From Syngnathus acus (lineage: Eukaryota > Chordata > Actinopteri > Syngnathiformes > Syngnathidae): a stretch of DNA of 64,000 bases. The position numbers and the translations under genes are program-made. This document shows positions 1 through 64,000 of the stretch, in pieces (position 1 is the stretch's first letter; each line of letters starts with the position of its first letter). The DNA is taken from assembly GCF_901709675.1 (NCBI RefSeq), contig NC_051089.1, positions 8,117,476 through 8,181,475 of the forward strand, in the 5' to 3' direction. Below the pieces are notes generated by a model that searched no databases, was not told the origin of the DNA, and worked only from the letters and a program-made list of their open reading frames with translations.

Positions 1-3000
1 CATGAAAGATCTCGGCCTGCAAGTGGAATTCTGTGTCTGCAGAAACACCTCCGCTGGTACTTCTAACGTGTTTTTAATCATGAAATATTTAGATCTAAAT
101 AGCATCGCACATCCTTTTGGCTCTGATTTTTGGTTTCGTTCAGGCAGGGATCTCTGCAATGACTTGTTTAGCTGCAGCATCATAATAATAGGTCTGATCA
201 ACCAATGTTTGTTAAAAATAAGCAGTCATGCCTAAAGATTTAATGGGCCCACTAAATGCCAATATGCAGCACTTAATTTGAGTTATAAGATCTCAACAAT
301 CTGTCTGGAAGAAGCATCATGACTGCAGATGGCTTTTGTTGTGTAAATGAAATACATAATTTTCAAGTGTTATATAAATCTATCAAAATTGAGTGTGTTG
401 GCCGTGCTGAAAAGAAAAGTATTTGTACTGTGCAACAGAATGAACACAAAGGTCTCTCCTGTCCTTGTTTTGGATGAAAGAGAATAATTGCATAGATTGT
501 CTTGTCCAAATGGCTGTCTGAGCCCCGGCAAAACAGGTTTTAATTTCTAACGAATACGTTCACATATATTTTTTTCAAAATTTATTTAGGACACCATCAT
601 GTTTGAACCTGATTTCAAGCAATTGACGATGAAATAACAAAAAAATATCATGCATCTTTTAGTGAGTTACTGAACTTAACGTGAAGCTAATGGGGCACAT
701 TAAAAATTCTACTTCATAGTTTGCCAAATATTTTTGTTTGTTTCTTATATGACCAAGAGACACAAATTAGGTACTTCATAAAGCAATTAGACAATAAAAA
801 ATGTATTGTATATGTTTGGCTTTTTTATCATAAGTGGTCCCCTAATTGTTTTTGCTCTTTTGTTAATAAACCAGTATACAGGGCAGTGTCTGTATTTTCA
901 ATTGTAATGAAAGCTGTTTTTGATCAAATGACTCTCCTGAGAATAACTGGTTCAGAAGATGACTGAATGAATGAAATGAAATGTCTTCAAATAATATGTA
1001 ATTTGCTCTCTCATTAAAATAAAGTACTCCAATTGGGACAAGCAATGTGAGAATAATCACCCTTTAATGGTTACTAGGCATCATTTTCCATATCAAATAA
1101 GATCATAGCCAAACAATATAATGTGTTGTATGCAGTAGGCATATAGGGCACTCATAAACCAGATTTTAAGCCCAGAAAATTCTAGTATATTTAATATGAA
1201 TCATATCATGTTCATAATAATGATTTACAGCACAGGTATTCTAAGTATACATTTTTATTATAATCTTTATCTTTCTATTACACCATTTTGACTGTACACT
1301 ACAATACTGTATTTCCAAAGTTCATGCAATTTCCAAAGGCAACCATCCAAATAACATAAGGGTGATAATTAATTAGTTCCAGTCTTAAACTGTCACCATC
1401 ATAAAATGTAGATTAACTCTCTATGTTTTATTTAATTCCAAGCAATAGAGGGAATGGGTGGACATTCCAAAACGCCACACAAGTTTAAAGCAAAGTGAAA
1501 AAAACTGCGCAACTCTGGGTCACCAACACAATTCTGCTCGCCAAGCCAAATGAGTCTCAGCACGGTCCACAATCATGCAATCATGGGGAATATTATTTAT
1601 AACATTTCCATTCATTATAAAATAAAAGAAAGAAATGTTCCAACTGATTATGGTACTTTGACTTGGTGTCGCAAGAGTACATACTCTACAAATCTTCTTT
1701 CTGCTAATTAAATTAGCATATATAATGATTACGGTGGCCTTTAAGACTTGAATGCAATGCCGAGATTATAATTGATCTCTAGTGAATGTTAGAGCCCTGT
1801 CTGCATTGTCATTTCATGACATTTATACTTAGAATGTAGCTCTACAGAAAAATGTATTTGCAAGGATCACTTTCATGCTTTGTCAGTGCAGAGGAGCTTA
1901 TGTGGTGTTAAGCTCTTGCTAAATCAGATATAAATACAGGCCTTAGCATTCAAGGAGCTTAGTATGTTAACCTTACAAATGAGCACATTGGCTGATTATA
2001 GGCAGCATTATCCCATAATAGATAATGCTACCAGAAAGTGTGCAAGACTGAAGAAGAAAATGTAAATATTTTACCAAGAACACTGTGACTAATTAGAGGA
2101 TCACCAAATTATATACCTGATATTAACCTGCATTTTGTTATTATTAACTCATCTATTATTATTCTCACTTATCTGAATAACTTGACTTAAAATCTTAATT
2201 TTGTATAATTCTGCTAACAACTCAGTAAATGTAATCTTGGGAGATGCAGCATAAAAAAAATGAAGAATTGACATTGGGATTTACTTTAACATCCTTCTGA
2301 TCCTCCTTTGCGCTCACAGGTGTCACACGAATACACCAACACACGACTTCCATCTTAACTAGACAGGTGGAGAATTAAAACAAGGATAAACGTGGACTTC
2401 AATAGAAATCAGAAGGATTGTCGTGTGTTTAACTGGCAGCTGGACGCTAAGACTAACATAATTGCTGTCAGGGTGAACAATTTGATATGCGTGTGTGTGC
2501 ATTATTTTTACACTTTATACAAACATTGGTGAATTGGGCGCTAGTGGTATCACAGAAACATTTTATGCAGAGCAACTGCCAACTTGGGATAAAGAATCAT
2601 GCATAACTTTACTCAAATCCACGCTTCTGTGTTGGATTTTCTTTCAGCTAACTTGCACAAATTTTTCCATTCATTTACCCAAGAAAAAAAAAAAATGCCA
2701 AAACGCCTTACCTGATTTTGGCTAAAAGTTTATTATACTGTTGCTAATTGGGATGAAAAGTGGTGGATCATTTTCAGAGATATTCTATAAAAAGGAATAA
2801 CGAATGTATGGCAATATATACAATGTAGTAACTCAATGGCCGTTTCTGATAACATGAAATGTACATTACTGATGTTTGGAAAGAGATTTTTTACCCGATA
2901 GAGAGGTAAAGGTTGACAAAGATTTTGCTAATAAATGAAATGAGGTGATCTTCATTGTTGAAAGATCTCTCTATAAAGGGCAAAAGGCTACTTGTTGGTA

Positions 3001-3443
3001 GAAAGAGCTTCAGAGTGTTATGGCCGCATTTGTAAGGTGATGAAATTTTGTTGTTAAAGGATAGGTTGTGACCACTCAAAGCTGGCAACAGAAGAGGCTC
3101 TTCTGTTAAGCAGCAGGTGCACACTTGCAACATGCGTACCACTTGTGGGAAGTGGGCAGGATGTCACCACACAAAACAACGCCCGTACCTGTGGCATATA
3201 AAAAGGATAGTGAAATAATTATACAATTAGTAGACATGGGATGTACTGCTCAAAGACTGCTTGCACACCCGTGACCCTCATGAGGATAAGTGGTTTGGAT
3301 GATGAATGAATATCTGTATATTCAAATTAATTCCCGTGAGAGGTCGCTAGCTATTCAAATGTGAATTTGTGAATGGCATTTATTCCTCGAGAATGGTCTG
3401 CAGCCTGTTTTGATGCAATCGATCTCTGTTTTGTTTCTATCAG
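1..3443 (+). other. csmd1: Intron upstream of exon e1
   Basis: This AT-rich sequence precedes the first visible exon. It ends in a good pyrimidine tract and a cag acceptor at 3441-3443. I saw no CUB or Sushi-like open segment in it. The preceding exon, carrying the first half of CUB9, must lie before the window. The 3' part holds a short repeat-tail relic at 3269-3311. Confidence 0.7.
3269..3311 (+). repeat. Relic of a teleost retroposon 3' tail
   Basis: The sequence reads as a ...gtgaccctcatgaggataag... stretch followed by a degenerate GATGAATGAAT tail. It resembles the terminal part of the fish retroposons seen better preserved at 9547-9893 and 41862-42217. Only the tail is recognisable. 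Confidence 0.4.
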
Positions 3444-58714
<55,271 letters not shown>

Positions 58715-60837
58715 GTCCAGCATATCAGCCGCTACTTCGATTAGTAGCACAGTCCAACCGGGCTGTCCGTGATGTGGTTCAACCATCAGGACGAATGAGC
58801 AAACTCATGATTGGCACTCATCATGTGGAGCAGTCTGTGCGGCGGCGTGCTCTTCGGCATACCCGACACAGTTACGTATGTGCCTCTGCTCCTACGTCAC
58901 ATGAGCATCTTCCGCCTCCGTCTTTGCTCAAATTAGACGGTGACGTCATTAAAAGGTGAGGTCCGCGGATACGTGTTTAGAGATGAAGGAAAAACAGACA
59001 ACTCCAAATTTCCGAGTTTTTTTTTTCCAACGCCCAATTTAAAGTATGAACTGCACCAATGGCCTTCGCGTACCTTTCCTCCCACACTGATAGATGGTTG
59101 GCCCAATCTAATTCCACAGCCTTGTGTTATATACATTATATATATATACACACACACACACGTATGCACAGTGGTAAAAGGGCTCCACTGCTGCAGGCCA
59201 GACGTGTTTGACTGATGTGAGGTCGGACCCACAGGGGAACCAGTCCTCTCCCTTCCACCTCTTTAGGCATAAAATCCTAATTAGATGTTTCATACGTCAG
59301 CACAAACGGTGCAGGACAAACTTCCCCGGTGGGCATTAGGATGGCTTTGACAGGACTAAACCTGGATTTGAAAGGTGTGTTTGTTTTTTGTTTTTTTCCA
59401 GAAAATACACAGTTTGCTGTGACATTGCCAGATACCCAGTAGATTCAGTAAACATAGTGGCTAAAGTTCCACCAGGCAAATTATTTATATCTTAAAGTGA
59501 AGAATACTGTTACCTGAGATAGTGACTTCCTGGTTTTATTTTATTCAAGCAGGACAGCCATGGGAGTTAACTTTGGTGACTGTCGTTACCCTCAACTTGA
59601 ACTATTTTACAGCATTGCCTTTTTGTCAACAATCAGGCTGAACCTTTAGAATTTTCCAACTCCCCTATACTGTAGTGGTTCACTGTTGCTGTTGTGACCT
59701 AAATTCCCCATAAAAAAGTGCCCCATAACAAGTCGCTCTATGAGTGACAGGAATCGGATTGTCTTACCACCTATAAACACAAAAGTCCAACATAGCTAGA
59801 CTACGATGAGCCGGAAACTCAAATTATTGAGAAGCTTTACACAATTGTGAGTTTCCCAGAGAGATGTCAACTACAATCAAATAGTCTTAGTGTCATACTT
59901 GGACTGGCCAGGAATGCGTGCTTGCTGACTGAACAAAGGGGGAGACCTGGAGGCAATGAACTGTCAGGTTCATCGACCCGACGTCATCTTCAAGTCTCCG
60001 GTGAGAAGAGAATATCAGCCAAGTGATATTTTGTACCAGTCAGTCACAAAATCAAAAGTGGATGAACATACTGAGAAGACTGAGTGAAATTAGACAAATG
60101 GACGGAGGAAGTTCTCTGTTGGGACGACGACAGGTTGCTACGGAAACAGAGGCAAATTGTCTCTTCTGGCATTTTTCTTCCATGAAGATTTTCATGAACA
60201 GACTTTTATGTTCAAAACCCAGTGGCCCAATGGGACTTCCCAATCTGCTGCTGCTGGGGAGCCCCCACCCCCCCAACTATAAACTTTATATAGACTCTTA
60301 AATTGCACAAATTTTGCACTAGTGTGTTTTTCTGACTGGGTTGTGAAAAAAAAAGTAATTTTGGGGGTCTGAAATGGGTTTAGAAAATAACTCCTTCAAA
60401 TTAAGAGAATTTTATTCAGAGCCTCTATCTTAAAAAAAAATTACAGATGGCTAAATACAGGGTTACAGAGTGTTTGTATATACACATTTATATTTCACGC
60501 CCGCTGAAGGACACCTCCTTTACCCTGCTTTTTGTTGTTGCCGTGACAACGTTCTAGCCCACCCAGAAAGTTAAGACGAGTTTACCTATGGACCTCCCGT
60601 GTTTACCGGCGCCATGTTGTGTTATTGACCGTGTCTGTTTCTGAAAGCTCATACTGAACACTGCTGTTACTCTTAATGCTCACCCAAATAGCACACAGAG
60701 ATGACATAGGATACAGTCGACTTCATTAAAAGTAGTAGACAGTAGAAGTTTTCAGAAACAAGCAAGTCTTTAAAAAGATGTGTTTAATGCTCCACCACTT
60801 CCACTTTCATGCGCCACTCATTTCACATCTTTTAATG

Positions 60838-60868
60838 CCCCCCCCCCCCCCCCACACACACACACACA
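60838..60868. repeat. Poly-C/CA microsatellite
   Basis: A run of about 15 C passes directly into a CA repeat in the putative 3' UTR. Confidence 0.9.
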
Positions 60869-62161
60869 ACTTTAAAGAGCACACCGCCTGAGACTTTATC
60901 ACTTAAAGGTGCAATTTATCTAAACAAACAAGCTGTTTATTGCTGTATTTCAGCCTCCAAATCAATACAAGGCAGCGTATCTTTAAAAAGTTGAGTTTTC
61001 CAAACAGATTGCGAGAAACAAACTATAACGCTCAATGAATCAGTCAAGTCTCATGGCTAAACTCGCCTCTGGGAGTGATACAGTTTAGTTCTATTAACGT
61101 TCTATCAGAATTCTAGCTATTCCTAAGGTGAGTCACATTACTGATACCCCTCACTTTGTCACACGAACGTAAACAAAAACGTGAAAATATTAAAAATACA
61201 GTGATGCAAAAGTGCAGCGCGATAAATAATTTTACAGTAGTGCCTTGAGATACAAATGATCCGACTAAGGAGCCTTTTGAGACACGAGTCATTCAGCTGC
61301 AATTTCATTTTAATTTGTTTTGCTTTGACTTACAAGCAAAAATTTGAGATGTGAGCACTGCAAGGTGTTGATGAACTCAACTCCCTTTTAACCTATATTC
61401 AATTGAATACCCTACAAAGTTAAGACATAACATTTATAGGAATTAACTTGTTTTTTTCACTGCCGCAAACAGAAGCTGAGCATCGAGCTTCTCACCTGAC
61501 ATTTGAAATCAAAACGTTATAACGCTATATTTCATGATCCAGCATCATCATCCAAGTGTCTAAAATGATTCGCAAGCTTGTCAAAGATGCTGTGTTGAGT
61601 TTTGATGTAACCGTTGTCAGTGTTGGCTTTTCAGTGTCTACAGGCTAGATTCACACTCTGCGTACAGCGTTCTCACATTAGGGTTGTACTTCAGGCTTTT
61701 TTTCTTTAACCTCCATGACTTTGTCAGCATTAACTTTCTATTTTGTCGTATTGCTTTTGAATGGAGTCAGTCCATAATAATCTTGAACATTAAGAATTTG
61801 AAGAAATCAATTACCTCTATGGGAAAACCGTCTGGCATGAGAAGATTTTTCATTTCTAGGAAAACAGAGGAAATTGTTACACGTGTATTCATATTAACGC
61901 AAAACAAATCTATATATAAATCTTAGCAAAGTGAATGGCACTGCTGTTGGGATGAAAGCGTGCCGCACCCAACAAAACTACTAAAAATGCTTCATCATAA
62001 TATTGTGACTTGCATTTTTTTTCTTTTGTTTTTCTTTTGTTTGCTGTTATGCACTCAGTAGCTCCCTGAATTGATCTCATTAAATCATTTGAGATTTTCC
62101 ACAGAGCCAAAAGGGCATAATGGAGGCAGAAATTAAGAGGCTGCTAGGTTTCCACAGGCAT

Positions 62162-62167
62162 AATAAA
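62162..62167 (+). terminator. csmd1: Candidate polyadenylation signal, proximal
   Basis: AATAAA about 3.4 kb after the stop, followed by a T-rich segment. It is the nearest canonical hexamer to the stop that I found. Confidence 0.3.
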
Positions 62168-62535
62168 AGGTCTATTTTTATCTGCTGATGGCACACGGCT
62201 GATCTCCTAGTGCGCCTGATCACAAAAAAATGTAGACTCCTGTTTATTCTGCCCTGTAAAAGATTAGAGCTGCGTTGCGAGACGTTACATTTAGGAGCTC
62301 GTGCACCCGCAGAATTTGAGGTAAATGCACAGTGAGTGTATGCGCTTCCACAAAGGTTACTCATACCATAATAGGGTCTCTCGCCTGCAGCGACTATCTG
62401 AAGTTTTAAGTTTGGTTTTATCTAGTGAGAACAATTACTAAGCACCAGATTTTCCTCTCAGCAACCAGCATTGAGATGCGATGAAGCACCGAGTTTGCCC
62501 ACCTGGAAAGAATAGATTTCACAGCCAAGTCCTTG

Positions 62536-62536
62536 T

Positions 62537-62564
<28 letters not shown>
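62536..62564. repeat. TTTA microsatellite
   Basis: About seven tandem TTTA units in the putative 3' UTR or flank. Confidence 0.9.
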
Positions 62565-62568
<4 letters not shown>

Positions 62569-63545
62569 TCAAACATTTGAATTTCTCAGCATTCATGCAA
62601 TTACTAATCAGATTAGATGTTCCTTGTGTCTTCCTATTCTCAAAGTTCTATCTTGGACAAACTTGTCATGTATTTGAATGTGCTTGCTTCAAATTGGTTG
62701 TCTGTCACCTTGCTTCAATCCACGTAATGGTCGCAATCGTGTTGTTTTGCTTTTTGGTACACATTACAATGATATTGTATTTTCTTTTCTTTGTGTGAAT
62801 TATATTTGAGCCACTAAACTAGAGTGGGCTACCTCCATCTTTGCAGCAAAGTGATTTGAGTTTATTGCTGCTTTAAATTTTGAGGGATTTGTATTGTCTT
62901 GGTGGATTACATACCAATGATTACTTCTTCTAGATGCTTGTTTTTTTACAGAATTGCTGGTTTCCTCAGATTTTAGTCGCTTCCAGACATCCCTCATGTC
63001 TATCAATGGTCAAGAAATTTGATAAATAACATTCACTTGTACTGGCTTGCAGATGCACAAAAAGCACTGCTTACTTTCCGATTCATCGTTCAAAAGCTAA
63101 AGCTCACTGTCTGAAATGTTTCAGCCAGAGATGAAGCCTCGTATTGTGAGAGTGTCCATCTTGGAATCTGCTTGATTGTTGCACTAATGAATCAGGAATA
63201 GAGTGCAAGATGGTTTTTTTCCTTATTTCAGGATTTTAAAATGGCCTTTACCCACTCCAGTTCCAAGTGGCTCATTTATGACACGATTGTTTCAACAAAT
63301 GTTTTTTAACACATGGGAGGTCCTGTAGGAAGACGGCAGTGTTCATCTTCATTATCATTTTCTGTCGACTCGCCATCCTTATGTGCCGCTTAACTTGAAG
63401 TAGGTGCAACAGAAAATACATTTTTGTACAGAAATCTATTTTTTATGGAGAGTTTGTTTAAAAAGAAAAATCTACATACATATTATTGAACATGCTGTAC
63501 TTTTTATGATCAATGATGTAGATTGGCAAATATGTTGTTTATTGA

Positions 63546-63551
63546 AATAAA
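63546..63551 (+). terminator. csmd1: Candidate polyadenylation signal
   Basis: AATAAA followed within 10 to 20 bases by a T/G-rich stretch (TGTTTTTGG). It is one of several candidates and has no direct support here. Confidence 0.3.
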
Positions 63552-64000
63552 TCAATGTTTTTGGTATTATGGCCCATATCAAATGATTCAGAGCCAGGAT
63601 CAATTATCAGAACAACTGATGTTGCTCTTACACAGGAACATGCAAACCAAGTAAAGTTTTGTTGAAAACTGTGTGGTGAGCCCAAGACTTTAAATTTTAT
63701 TGTCATCAGAATCATGGATGAGGTAACGATGGCTCCTTTACTAATGTGTTCTTGTGTAAGAGTAGCTCAATACATTTGTAACTACAAACAACAGTTGCAG
63801 TCGCAGATTTTCATATTTCATGTTGGCCCAAACAAAAAGCAACCACTGGAATAAATTGTAACAAATTAACACATTATGGAGGCTCCCATTTCATTTTGAT
63901 TCTGCTGCAATGTTTCAAATCCTCCTTTCCTACATTTATGTCCTCTGATAAAAGATCTAAAGTGAGAAATAAATAGTGTGAGGAGTCCTAATGTGTGCAA

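Larger units (their letters stand above)
58715..64000 (+). other. csmd1: 3' UTR and 3' flank of csmd1
   Basis: No open frame of interest follows the stop codon. The real 3' end cannot be fixed from sequence. Canonical AATAAA hexamers occur at 62162-62167, 63546-63551, 63850-63855 and 63968-63973, so the UTR could be several kilobases long or extend to the window end. Microsatellites near 59140-59161, 60838-60868 (poly-C then CA) and 62536-62564 (TTTA) lie in this region. No second gene is supported. Confidence 0.6.

Overview
The window is a piece of a vertebrate, almost certainly teleost, nuclear genome. It carries one large gene on the + strand: the 3' part of csmd1 (CUB and Sushi multiple domains 1). 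The teleost call rests on short introns for a gene that is huge in mammals, on tRNA-derived SINEs and a 5'-truncated LINE with GGAT-type tails, on palindromic MITE-like elements, and on abundant CA, CT and GGAT microsatellites. I see no bacterial-style genes, no CRISPR array, no operon and no second protein-coding gene on either strand.

I could build a continuous model of 44 constitutive coding exons from 3444 to the stop codon at 58712-58714. All introns are GT-AG, and every exon length agrees with the phases of its neighbours. Together they encode about 2078 residues. In order these are: the end of CUB9, Sushi9, then CUB10-Sushi10 through CUB14-Sushi14 alternating, then an uninterrupted run of Sushi15-28, a variable linker, a juxtamembrane domain, one transmembrane helix and a cytoplasmic tail. 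Counting back from 28 Sushi and 14 CUB domains gives exactly this order. The tail (NPMY motif, C-terminal CTVV) resembles CSMD1 as I remember it rather than CSMD2 or CSMD3. The 5' half of the gene lies upstream of the window.

Layout: 1-3443 is intron. 3444-6394 holds CUB9 (end) and Sushi9. 6395-12237 is a repeat-rich intron with a CT tract, a SINE and a LINE fragment. 12238-31912 holds CUB10 to Sushi14. 32242-51920 holds Sushi15-28. 52371-54610 holds the linker and juxtamembrane domain. 54769-54895 encodes the membrane anchor. 58555-58714 is the last coding exon, followed by 3' UTR and flank to the window end.

The most interesting unannotated item is a candidate 63-nt cassette exon at 56087-56149, inside the intron between the transmembrane and tail exons. 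It is open, phase 2 at both ends, has a consensus donor, and would add 21 residues to the cytoplasmic tail. Other notable structures are a minisatellite with telomere-like units at 49423-49642, a long GGAT tract 53 bases upstream of the exon encoding the juxtamembrane domain, two perfect inverted-repeat elements, and three retroposons with recognisable target-site duplications.
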